Of a DNA stretch of 46,339 bases, positions 39,601 to 46,339 are shown piece by piece. A model generated the notes under the pieces. It saw only the letters and a list, made by a program, of their open reading frames with translations. It was not told the DNA's origin and searched no databases. Within the stretch, counting starts at the first letter, position 1, and every line of letters starts with the position of its first letter. The position numbers were made by a program, and so were the translations under genes. The DNA is from Candidatus Polarisedimenticolia bacterium (GTDB taxonomy: Bacteria > Acidobacteriota > Polarisedimenticolia > Gp22-AA2): NCBI GenBank assembly GCA_036001465.1, contig DASYUH010000053.1, forward strand, positions 1-46,339, given 5' to 3'.

Positions 39601-40852
39601 CCAGCTGCGCCATGTCGCCGTTCTGGACCGTGAGAATCTTCAGGACGTTGCCGTTCACGTCGAGCGCCAGAAGCTCGGCCGTGACCACGGCGGCCGGCCC
39701 GCCTCCGGTGACATTGAAGCTGATCCGGCTCTGCTGCTTGCCGCCGCAGTCGTTGCCCTTTGCCCCGGTCGTGTACGGCAGGGCGCAGGAGACCGACAGG
39801 TTGGCGGAGCTGCAGCTCGCGTCGAGCGCGTCGGCGAAGCCGTCGCAGTCGTTGTCGAGCGTGTCGTGGCAGGTGGTTCCGCTCGGTCCCTCGACGCTCG
39901 CCACGCCCGCGACGGCGCTGCAGACGGTCGCCGTCCTGTCGGGGCTGCAGATCATGGTGCCGCTGGCCTGGCAGATGCCCGCCCCCACCGTGCACGAGTC
40001 CCCCAGATCGGTGAAATCCTCGTCCGCCGTGCCGTCCCCGTCATTGTCGAGGCCGTCGCACTTCTCGGCGGTCTGGCAGGAGGGGTCGGCGAGGTCGGTG
40101 AGTCCGTCGCAGTCGTTGTCGATGCCGTCGACGCACCGGCCGGTCAGCGGCGTGTTCTCGGACTTGGGGGCTCCCGCCGTGGCGGTGCAGGTCGTTCCGG
40201 TATGGGTCTCGTTGCAGATGACCGTGCCGGAGTTCTCGCAGGCGCCTGTGCCGACCGAGCACGCCGACCCCAGCCCGAAGCCGTCATCGACGGCGCCGTT
40301 GTTGTCATCGTCGAAGCCGTTGCAGATCTCGGCGGTCTGGCAGTCGGTCTCCTCGTGGTCGGTCAGGAGGTCGCAGTCGTTGTCCAGGCCGTCGAAACAG
40401 CTCGCGGCCCCCGCGGGTCCCTCGGTCGACTGGAGGTTCTGGCCCTCCGGACCGAGCTTGCAGAAGGTGGCCAGGTGGTCGTCCGTGCAGGTCTTGACGC
40501 CAACCGTCAGGCAGCAGCCGCCGGCATCGCCGAACGAGCACCCGGACGGATCGCCGATCCAGCACGGATCGCCCACGTCGAAGGTGTCGGTGTCGTTGCC
40601 ATCGCAGTTCTGGTCAATGCCGTCGCACAGTTCGGTCGCCCCGGGATGGATACTGGCGGAGGAATCATTGCAGTCGAGCTCCGGGTGGGTGCAGTCGCCG
40701 CTGGCGGGGGATCCGTAGCCGTCTCCGTCGTCGTCGGTGCAGTCTGCGTAGGCCGGCGTCACGCCGCCCATCGCCAGGAGCAGCATCAAGCAGGCGAGCA
40801 CGGCGCAGAGTCCGAACGCGCGACAGACTCTCAATCCCCTGACGTCACTCAT
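36641..40852 (-). CDS. Secreted MopE-like protein with Asp/Cys metal-binding repeats
   Basis: The 1403-residue protein has a signal peptide (cleavage after AYA near 36). Residues about 37-330 contain repeated motifs of the putative metal-binding MopE type (DCNDSSASIHPGATELCDGIDQNCDG; CxDGxDNDCDG several times), rich in Cys and Asp and probably disulfide- and Ca/Cu-binding. The remaining 1000 residues are a beta-rich surface region without a clear family. It includes a Cys-rich GHCEADPSILC...CPGAPPKC segment and repeats of the form GxCHxxxxxxC. Likely outer-membrane-anchored or extracellular. An AGGAG site is placed 8 nt before the ATG and a promoter candidate lies at 40903-40931. It is apparently separate from the operon. 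Confidence 0.82.
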   Translation of the reverse strand: MSDVRGLRVCRAFGLCAVLACLMLLLAMGGVTPAYADCTDDDGDGYGSPASGDCTHPELDCNDSSASIHPGATELCDGIDQNCDGNDTDTFDVGDPCWIGDPSGCSFGDAGGCCLTVGVKTCTDDHLATFCKLGPEGQNLQSTEGPAGAASCFDGLDNDCDLLTDHEETDCQTAEICNGFDDDNNGAVDDGFGLGSACSVGTGACENSGTVICNETHTGTTCTATAGAPKSENTPLTGRCVDGIDNDCDGLTDLADPSCQTAEKCDGLDNDGDGTADEDFTDLGDSCTVGAGICQASGTMICSPDRTATVCSAVAGVASVEGPSGTTCHDTLDNDCDGFADALDASCSSANLSVSCALPYTTGAKGNDCGGKQQSRISFNVTGGGPAAVVTAELLALDVNGNVLKILTVQNGDMAQLASRKDPFDFRAESRTNSKGTVHQVFAPIPLLRVTVQDGQNKAQAFCSNIPYLDVLEPSGTVVTEGAGDTTHVLAAIPLVNPATLLIKVDGVNVATALGLDPATAFPGGPYSGDITIHGETVHVSELIVRSGAVDVLSSNTVSLDLEGLPCGGHVMVVDGDKRPGSYPDFPAAVCVVDDLRDKGTSMSFSIDITSPTPLEVTSAVPTPVQGEICHGLQIASASVNGLDLPTAGAVLTPGDGEDSGDTWKLAINTALGQTDIAQDLATGDVALGTFDAGSNRLVADATDVQGNRAFKSLIFATGDVAAPGVGSVAAGRFRSDLPDQVRGMILNGLITESGSVDIPNSFVVGLSPAAVQTIVTKGCETAATIFVNAMHTQIPNGKVVDTREVSGGCSCNPTVTTRVQSIDIDPTAISCPVTFENDKIKVAINLPPMSVTLHAGGSCKTTAKVCIPFTDICSPGVCLAETIVDTTFSMTVSNMGVKFDITEGQLEGTSPPNPPTSGHCEADPSILCSAPSDCPGAPPKCIVATFSTGGQVTAEVNCLASVCNWILDGLIAISNTIFGTSFDPVLVSFSFSPDFTTEIGANEPDPIELGEMKVDPERVEAFGQSLRGDLVDVEINPSGLRGSLTGQFATLTPDPGQPETPGAVLTPAPPPAPPVPGAGNAFVVVADDTLNQLFASMTSSGTLQTGCQNSGKTIGDLLPANCELLTGSTSGATAFLQGVCHAIRGHDCEALPGATSPVTTGDQATEQGTCHGVKSDNCLAIPITTGGGLGATEVLACTTAQLLHLNIGLAASQPLLFCVKTEIPPRLFIQDVAATPGVETKLRVNDLVVAMVVDRNANGLDGTLASTPNCFGTGATATGDCNAFGVCIDLNLRTSLQFETCADGKPGLTAHYLGLEALNRRAGVICSAPTATSDDVITGVAAENSTINVLGTKVDAFTPPVCANGLTLNGFVNFLNPKLIAVETDGDTTFQDYIGITGDIAP

Positions 40853-41200
40853 CGTAGTGTCTCCTGGCCTGTTGGCGGAAGCATGGATGGGATGTGTGAA
40901 AGAATAATGGACACCGTACCGACCGTCTCAATCGTGTACCTGGCGGCCCATGACAAGGAATGGCATCAGGAAGGCCATCCACGCCTTGGACTCCCCCGGG
41001 CACCTGCGTGGACCGCTCTCGCCTGCACCAACCCCCTGGCCGCGAAATCCCCGTCCGTACTGACGAATCGAAGGGTGATTTGTGCGTGGACTAATACGCC
41101 AAATGTCCTTTACTGTCAAGCCGTTTCTCGGCGTTCCGCTGCCACAGTTCACCGTATGGACGGAAGCCGTCCTCGAGTCGTGGCCCGGGAGATTTCGAGG
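40853..41200. other. 348-nt intergenic region
   Basis: It contains the ribosome site and probable promoter of the MopE-repeat gene, and a 6-bp hairpin (41158-41163 with 41167-41172) after the small barrel gene. An ORF of 74 codons at 40928-41152 has no ribosome site or domain and is not called. Confidence 0.55.
40903..40931 (-). promoter_or_regulatory. Candidate sigma70 promoter for the MopE-repeat gene
   Basis: On the minus strand TTGAGA is followed after 16 nt by CATTAT (or after 19 nt by TATTCT), in an AT-richer patch about 50 nt before the ATG at 40852. The -35 box matches consensus at five of six positions. Confidence 0.4.
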
Positions 41201-41779
41201 CTATTTCTGGGCCGGCCAGCCCCAGCCGAGGATGAGTCCGGCGTGCGAGCCGCCGGCCTCGCCTTTCGTCGTGGCCACCGTCACCTCGCCGCGCGAGACG
41301 CGGGCGGCGAGACCGATGTTGAAGCGCGATCCGAGTCGCCAGAAGATGCCGGCACCGATCCAGCCCCCCAGCGTGGAGTCCTCGTTCGTGACGCCGTTCG
41401 CTTCCCTTTGCGCGTCAATCTTGGCGATGCCACCGCCGATGTAGGGGCGCGCGCGGCCTGCCTCCCAGATCTTGCGCACGCCGAAGGCCAGCTCCGAAGA
41501 CTGATCGTTGATTTCGATCCCCAGGAGATCGCCGCCGGCGCTCGACGCCAGGATGTCCGTCGCGAACGCGATCGGCCAGTCGGCGGGACCCCAGGTCACC
41601 TCGGCGCCGAACTCCCCCTGGTCCTCGTTCGGCTCCCAGTCGCTGTCGAGCCCCTTCCCGCCGATGATGAAGTTCACGTTCCCCTTCGAGTCCGCATGAG
41701 CGAGCGTCGGACCGATGAGACCCGCGACGAAGAACAACAAGGCCAACGCCGGCGCCATGCGCATGCTCGCTCGTCTCAT
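41201..41779 (-). CDS. Small outer-membrane beta-barrel protein
   Basis: The 192-residue product has a signal peptide cut after AHA near 29. It then alternates polar and hydrophobic residues in about eight strands (FGAEVTWG, LAFGVRKIWEAGRARPYIGGGIAKID, GGWIGAGIFWRLGSRFNIGLAARVS), as in OmpA/OmpW-type barrels. The terminal residues are WGWPAQK rather than Phe. AGGAGGGC 7 nt upstream fixes the ATG. Function unknown. It diverges from the barrel gene at 41926. Confidence 0.75.
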   Translation of the reverse strand: MRRASMRMAPALALLFFVAGLIGPTLAHADSKGNVNFIIGGKGLDSDWEPNEDQGEFGAEVTWGPADWPIAFATDILASSAGGDLLGIEINDQSSELAFGVRKIWEAGRARPYIGGGIAKIDAQREANGVTNEDSTLGGWIGAGIFWRLGSRFNIGLAARVSRGEVTVATTKGEAGGSHAGLILGWGWPAQK

Positions 41780-41925
41780 CGAGTTCGCCCTCCTGAATTG
41801 CGGATGGATGATCGGGTGCCGACCGCGCCGCTCCCGTGCTGCGAAGTCCCGGACGTTCTACCACGGCACGGTGGGATCGGCAACAGTGGTTCGACGGGAG
41901 GGACCATGAAGTATGATGCGCGGCT

Positions 41926-42900
41926 GTGGCCACGCACGTGTCCCGTTCCGCGCGCTTCGTCCTGGCTTCGCTGTCCGTTCTCATCGGCCGCGGCTCCGCC
42001 GTCTTCGCGCAGGAGGACATCGACCTGCGCCTGTTCCGGCCGCAGATCGATCTGTCCGGCGAGACCTTCCAGGACAAGCCGTTCGACGAGCAGCCCGGAG
42101 AGGAGTACGGATCGGACGCGCTGTCGTTCGCAGCCAACATCCCGCTCGGCAAGACTCACGTGCGCTGGGACAAGAAGTACCGGGGCTCGCAGTTCTTCGC
42201 CCACGTGCTGGCCTCGCGCTCGACGCCGAACATCTCGTTCCTGACCGGCGAGCAGCGCCAGCTCTACAGCGGCGTCCTGGCCGCGAGCGGCGTCTGGCTG
42301 AGCAAGAACAGCAACCTGTACGTCGCGTCGGCCGGGGGCTCTTTCGCCGAGGACGATCGCACCATTCACGACCTCAAGGCGCGCCCCTACGCCCTGTTCC
42401 TCGGGACCCACAAGGTCCGCGAGTGGATCACCCTGGTGTACGGAGGAGCGGCGACGTACCAGCTCGGAAAGGGGCTGGCGCTCCCCGTCCTCGGAATGGT
42501 CTGGTGGATCAACCCGAAGTGGACCCTGATCGGGACGCTGCCCTTCTCGGTCAGCGCGGGTTATCGGATCCGCGACGACCTGGCGCTGCGGCTGGCCCTC
42601 GGGTTCGCCGGCAATCGCTACCGCTTCGCCAACGACGGCGAGTTTCCCGGGCAGCCGGAGATCGTCTACCTGAGCACCCTGCAGAGCCGGCTGACCGCCG
42701 AGCTCGAATGGAAGACGGGAGACGCCGTGTCCCTCTATGCTCAGGGCGGAACCACGCAGACCCTCCAGTTCGCCTTCTCGGGCGACGAGAACATCGGCGG
42801 CGACAAGTTCGTCGACGACAGCACCGTGGCGACCGGCTACCTGAAGGTCGGTGCGCGCTTCACCTTCGGCAAGAGCATCCTCGACGACTGGAAGAAGTAG
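41926..42900 (+). CDS. Outer-membrane beta-barrel protein, family uncertain
   Basis: A 324-residue barrel-like protein with a Sec signal (hydrophobic 11-22, cleavage near VFA 28). Strand patterns such as LYSGVLAASGVWLSKNSNLYVASAGGS and VATGYLKVGARFTFG suggest a transport or porin-like barrel. The GTG start at 41926 is the first in frame. A GGGAGGG at 41896-41902 is too distant for it and fits an out-of-frame ATG at 41906, so the start is unsure; GTG 41938 is another option. It converges on the tricorn-type gene with a 36-nt gap. Confidence 0.7.
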   Translation: MATHVSRSARFVLASLSVLIGRGSAVFAQEDIDLRLFRPQIDLSGETFQDKPFDEQPGEEYGSDALSFAANIPLGKTHVRWDKKYRGSQFFAHVLASRSTPNISFLTGEQRQLYSGVLAASGVWLSKNSNLYVASAGGSFAEDDRTIHDLKARPYALFLGTHKVREWITLVYGGAATYQLGKGLALPVLGMVWWINPKWTLIGTLPFSVSAGYRIRDDLALRLALGFAGNRYRFANDGEFPGQPEIVYLSTLQSRLTAELEWKTGDAVSLYAQGGTTQTLQFAFSGDENIGGDKFVDDSTVATGYLKVGARFTFGKSILDDWKK

Positions 42901-42936
42901 CCCTCCAACGAGCCGGCACTGTGCTTCTGCAGGCTC

Positions 42937-45900
42937 CTAGTTCTTCGTCGGAGGCGGCGGCACCGGCGGCAGCGTCTTCGGGCTCTTGCGCATCTCCGCC
43001 AGGACGACTTCGATCCCCTTCTCCAGCTGCGGGTCCTGTCCCTTCACGACCAGGTCGTCGCGGTTGTCCACCTCGATGTCGGGGTCGACGCCGTGCCCCT
43101 CGATGATCCACTGGTTGTCCAGGCCGTACGTGCCGAACTCGGGGCGCGTGACATAGCCGCCGTCGACGAGCGGCGAGTAGCCGCGGATGCCGACCACGCC
43201 GCCCCAGGTGCGCGTGCCGATGAGCGGGCCGAGACCGTATTTCTTGAAGAAATAGGGAAAGATGTCGCCGTCGGACGCCGAGTAGTGATTGATGAGACAG
43301 ACCATCGGGCCGTAGAACACCTGCGAGGGGTAGGTCCCGACCCCGCCGTTGCGGCTGTTCCCCATGCCCGCCAGGACGCGGCGCAGGCGCTCCAGGATCA
43401 TCTCCGACACGAAGCCGCCGCCGTTGTTGCGCACGTCGATGATCATCCCCTGCTTGCGGATCTGCGGATAGTACTGGCGGACGAACTCGTTGAGCCCGTC
43501 CCCCCCCATGTTCGGGATGTGCACGTAGCCGACCTTCCCGCCGGTCGCCGCGTCGACCTTCCGGCGGTTCGTCTCGATCCGGTCGAAGTAGCGCAGCCCC
43601 TCCTCGTCGGCGAGCGGCCGGACCGTGACCTGGCGCGCCCCGTTCCCGTCCGGCCGGCCGCTGACGGTGAGCGTCACGGTGCCGGAAGTCTTGTTCTGCA
43701 GGAGCTCGTCGGGGACGCCGGGCGCCTTCAGGTCGACGCCGTCGATCTTCAGGATGTATGAGCCGGCGCGGACGTCGACGCCCGGCTCGGTGAGCGGCGA
43801 GCGGCGCGCGTCGACCCAGTTCTGCCCCTCCAGGATCCGATCGATGCGGTACCGGCCGCTCGACGGATCGAGCCGGTAGTCCGCGCCGAGCAGCGCGATC
43901 GGGACGGTCTTCGCCTTCGGGGCGTCTCCGCCCCCGACGTAGGCGTGCCCGATGTTCAGCTCGCCGATCATCTCGCCGATGAGGAAGGTCAGGGACTCGC
44001 GGTGGGCGACGTACGGGAGCAGCACGCCGTACTTCCGCTTCATCGCCGGCCAGTCGACGCCGTGCATGGTCGGCACGTAGAAGAAATCGCGCTCCAGCCT
44101 CCAGGCCTCGTCGAAGATCTGGCGCCACTCGGCGCGCGGGTCGAGGCGCATCGACATGCCGTCCAGCTTCAGGGCTCCGTCGCCGACCTTGGCCGGCGCC
44201 GTGCCGGGCTTCGCGTCGATGAGGCCGTACTTGTCCTTCGAGTGATAGATGATCCTGGCGCCGTCGGCCGACAGGTCGTACTCGTCGATCCCTTCGATCA
44301 CGACGGCGTCCTTCCGCTTCTCGAGATCGAAGGCGTGCAGGGCCTGTTTCGGCCCGTCGTCGCCGCCTCCCGCCCCGCCCAGGGTCGGCGAGGGACCGGT
44401 CATGTAGTAGACGATCGTCTTGCCCGCCGCGAGGTGCGACATGGTCGCGGGCTCCATCGGGAAAGCGGCGATGCGTTCTTCGATTCCCTCCAGGTCGATG
44501 CGGAGCGGCGGGACCTCCTTGGCCGCGTCCTTGGCGCCCTCCTCCTTCTTCTTGTCCTCCGCCTTCTCCCCGGCTCCGCCCGGCTTGACCTCGTCCGATT
44601 CGGGGGCCAGCGGCGACGGCAGATCCCGGCGCAGGGTCAGCGCGTACACGCGCGTCAGGTTGTTGTAGACGTACGACAGGTCGAACCTCCCGATGCTGGC
44701 GTTGAGGTCGCGGTCGGACAGGAAATAGAGATAGCGCCCCTGCGGATCGAAGACGGGAGCGCGGCTGTCGCTCATCTCGGAGGTGACGCGCGTCACCCTG
44801 CCGGTGTCGAGCGAGTAGAGGAAGATCTGGCGCATCTGGTCCGGGTCCTGCTTGTTGTAGGCCAGCCAGCGGCTGTCCGGAGACCAGGCGTAGTCGTAGA
44901 TCTCGAACTCCTTCGCCTGGTCCGCCAGGGTCGCCTTGCCGGTCGCGGCGTCGACCCAGAAGAGCTTCTGGTCCTTGTCTGCGAAGGCGAGCTTCCGGCT
45001 GTCGGGGGACCAGAGGGGCGCGAAGCGCCAGCAGTGGCCGTCGGTCGTCAGGCGGCGCGCCTCCGCGGAGCCGTCCTGCGGGGCGATCCAGATCTCCTCC
45101 TCGCCGGTCCGGTCGGACAGGTAGGCGATCCACTTTCCATCGGGGGACCATGAGGCCCCCCGATCGTGCGCTCCGGAGGAGTTGGTCAGATTGCGCGTGT
45201 TCCCTTTCTCGGCGGGGACGGTCAGCACCTCGCCGCGCGCCACGAACAAGGCGCGCTTGCCGTCCGGCGACAGGCCGAACTCGGTGATCTTGTCCGCCAG
45301 CGCGACGAACCCGGGGCGCGCCGCCGGCCTCTCGGAGGGCACGCGAATCGCGACCTTCGACGAGCGTGAGGCGGCGATATCGTAGAAGAAGATGTCTCCG
45401 CCGTTCTCGTAGACGATCCCCCCGGGGCCGCCGCTCGCCCAGCGGACGTCGTATTCCTTGTGGTCGGTCAGCTTCGCCACCTGCCGGGACGCCGGATCGA
45501 TCGAGAACAGGTTGCCGGTCCGATCGCGGTCGGAGGTGAAGTAGATCCGGTCGCCGATCCAGACCGGCTCGGTCGAGCTGTTGTCGTTCTCCGTCAGCTT
45601 GTCGAGCCGGTTCCCGGACAGATCGTAGATCCAGAGGTTCGGGGTCATTCCGCCGCGATAGCGCTTCCACGTGCGGAAGTTGAGCCAGATCCGGTTGTAG
45701 ACCACGCGCCGGCCGTCGGGGGAGTAGGCGGCGAGACCGCCCTCGGGCATCGGCAGCGGCTCCGGCAGTCCGCCGTCGAGCTCGATGGTGTACAGCCGCC
45801 CGGCGCGGTCCTCCCAGGCCTGGTGGCGCGAGCGGAACAGGATCCGCTTTCCGTCGGGCGTCCAGCCGATCACCATGTTGTTCGGCCCGGCCCGCTCGCT

Positions 45901-46293
45901 CGGCTGGCCGGTGTCGGCCCAGAAGGTCAGGCGCCGCGGCTCGCCCCCCCAGGCGGACACGACGTAGACGTCCCGATTGCCGTCGTACTGACCGGTGAAG
46001 GCGATCATCGTTCCGTCCGGAGAGTAGCGCGGGAACATCTCGATCCCCGGGTCCGTGGTGATCGCCCGCGCCACGCCCCCCGCGCGCGGCACGCTCCAGA
46101 TATCGCCGGCATACGCGAAGGCGATCGCATCGCGCGACAGGGTCGGGAAGCGGAGCAGGCGGGTCGCCGCCGCCTCGTCCGGCTCGGCCGCCGCCGGCGA
46201 CCCCCGGGGCAAGGCCAGAGCCAGGGCGCCCAGCAGGATGGCCGGGACGGCGACGATCAGCGGAACGAGGCGGTGGGACGGCGCGCGGCGCAT
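42937..46293 (-). CDS. Tricorn-type S41 family protease
   Basis: A complete 1118-residue protein with a signal peptide (about 1-36), so periplasmic. Residues 45-540 hold WD40/PD40-like beta-propeller blades (repeated S-PDG-x-x-IAF/AY motifs) that gate access. A Lys/Glu-rich linker (570-595) follows, then a core with helical bundle, a PDZ-like segment (835-900) and the S41 catalytic part. Aligning with archaeal tricorn, His783, Ser1007 (SASDGD) and Glu1065 match the catalytic residues with exact Ser-Glu spacing of 58. The auxiliary Ser before the His is Gly782. It probably degrades peptides. A GAGGAG site 6 nt before the ATG supports the start. Confidence 0.92.
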   Translation of the reverse strand: MRRAPSHRLVPLIVAVPAILLGALALALPRGSPAAAEPDEAAATRLLRFPTLSRDAIAFAYAGDIWSVPRAGGVARAITTDPGIEMFPRYSPDGTMIAFTGQYDGNRDVYVVSAWGGEPRRLTFWADTGQPSERAGPNNMVIGWTPDGKRILFRSRHQAWEDRAGRLYTIELDGGLPEPLPMPEGGLAAYSPDGRRVVYNRIWLNFRTWKRYRGGMTPNLWIYDLSGNRLDKLTENDNSSTEPVWIGDRIYFTSDRDRTGNLFSIDPASRQVAKLTDHKEYDVRWASGGPGGIVYENGGDIFFYDIAASRSSKVAIRVPSERPAARPGFVALADKITEFGLSPDGKRALFVARGEVLTVPAEKGNTRNLTNSSGAHDRGASWSPDGKWIAYLSDRTGEEEIWIAPQDGSAEARRLTTDGHCWRFAPLWSPDSRKLAFADKDQKLFWVDAATGKATLADQAKEFEIYDYAWSPDSRWLAYNKQDPDQMRQIFLYSLDTGRVTRVTSEMSDSRAPVFDPQGRYLYFLSDRDLNASIGRFDLSYVYNNLTRVYALTLRRDLPSPLAPESDEVKPGGAGEKAEDKKKEEGAKDAAKEVPPLRIDLEGIEERIAAFPMEPATMSHLAAGKTIVYYMTGPSPTLGGAGGGDDGPKQALHAFDLEKRKDAVVIEGIDEYDLSADGARIIYHSKDKYGLIDAKPGTAPAKVGDGALKLDGMSMRLDPRAEWRQIFDEAWRLERDFFYVPTMHGVDWPAMKRKYGVLLPYVAHRESLTFLIGEMIGELNIGHAYVGGGDAPKAKTVPIALLGADYRLDPSSGRYRIDRILEGQNWVDARRSPLTEPGVDVRAGSYILKIDGVDLKAPGVPDELLQNKTSGTVTLTVSGRPDGNGARQVTVRPLADEEGLRYFDRIETNRRKVDAATGGKVGYVHIPNMGGDGLNEFVRQYYPQIRKQGMIIDVRNNGGGFVSEMILERLRRVLAGMGNSRNGGVGTYPSQVFYGPMVCLINHYSASDGDIFPYFFKKYGLGPLIGTRTWGGVVGIRGYSPLVDGGYVTRPEFGTYGLDNQWIIEGHGVDPDIEVDNRDDLVVKGQDPQLEKGIEVVLAEMRKSPKTLPPVPPPPTKN

Positions 46294-46339
46294 CGGGGGC
46301 TCCTCGGTTGGCGGTGCGCCGCGTTTCTACCCGTTGTGG

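Noticed and set aside
40928-41152. 74-codon minus-strand ORF in the gap before the MopE-repeat gene
   Set aside because: No ribosome site, no domain, and composition like noncoding sequence; the region is better explained as promoter and leader.
36338-42244. A 1968-codon plus-strand open frame opposite the MopE-repeat gene, and similar long frames at 30882-35315 and 21913-27066
   Set aside because: They are antisense shadows produced by high GC at third codon positions. They are low in complexity, rich in Arg/Gly/Ala, carry no domains, and lie opposite genes with clear catalytic motifs.
42929-42938. CAGGCTCCTAG occurring here and at 850-860
   Set aside because: Eleven bases at two gene ends are explained by chance and stop codons; no longer shared sequence surrounds them.
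1-46339. tRNA, rRNA, CRISPR arrays, insertion sequences, integrase or att sites
   Set aside because: Reading both strands gave no cloverleaf with conserved arms, no spaced direct repeats, and no transposase or integrase motif.

Overview
This is about 46 kb of very GC-rich DNA from a Gram-negative bacterium. Outer-membrane beta-barrels, Sec signal peptides, a MopE-like surface protein, a tricorn-type protease and a PUFA-synthase-like secondary-lipid cluster would fit an uncultured lineage such as Acidobacteriota or a neighbouring deltaproteobacterial or myxobacterial group. No rRNA, tRNA or other marker gene is present, so this placement is a guess. I saw no mobile element, CRISPR array or RNA gene.

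Left flank (1-6390). The 3' part of an internally duplicated hypothetical protein faces a dodecin across a 13-bp hairpin. A secreted metzincin-type protease diverges from dodecin across a 16-bp perfect palindrome. A GAF protein resembling free methionine-(R)-sulfoxide reductase is translationally coupled to a hybrid histidine kinase. A convergent outer-membrane beta-barrel gene is cut off from its signal peptide by an in-frame TGA.

Core (6602-36507, all minus strand). Sixteen tightly packed genes look like one operon for making, modifying and exporting a lipid or polyketide. In order of transcription they are: an HlyD-type membrane fusion protein; a 2798-aa synthase (NPD-type enoyl reductase-KS-AT-ACP-ACP-KR-DH); a 1655-aa synthase (KS-AT-DH-PPTase-like); a free carrier protein; a type I phosphodiesterase/alkaline-phosphatase superfamily enzyme; an alpha/beta hydrolase; an acidic/basic orphan; a beta-propeller fused to a methyltransferase; three more methyltransferases; two short-chain dehydrogenases; a secreted PHB-depolymerase-like esterase; a TPR protein; and a membrane protein joining a PqqD-like N-terminus, a catalytically dead M50-like domain and an HlyD domain. 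Most junctions overlap or have gaps under 30 nt. The first and last genes encode homologous HlyD domains ending in the same WYWIP tail, so the operon is bracketed by its presumed export components. The synthases probably build a reduced or partly unsaturated acyl chain, the SDRs and methyltransferases modify it, and the hydrolases release or trim it. The product is unknown.

Right flank (36508-46339). Two strong hairpins separate the operon from a 1403-aa secreted MopE-repeat protein. Beyond that lie a small outer-membrane beta-barrel, a divergent second beta-barrel and a complete 1118-aa tricorn-type S41 protease. Its catalytic Ser, His and Glu are present but the auxiliary Ser is replaced by Gly.
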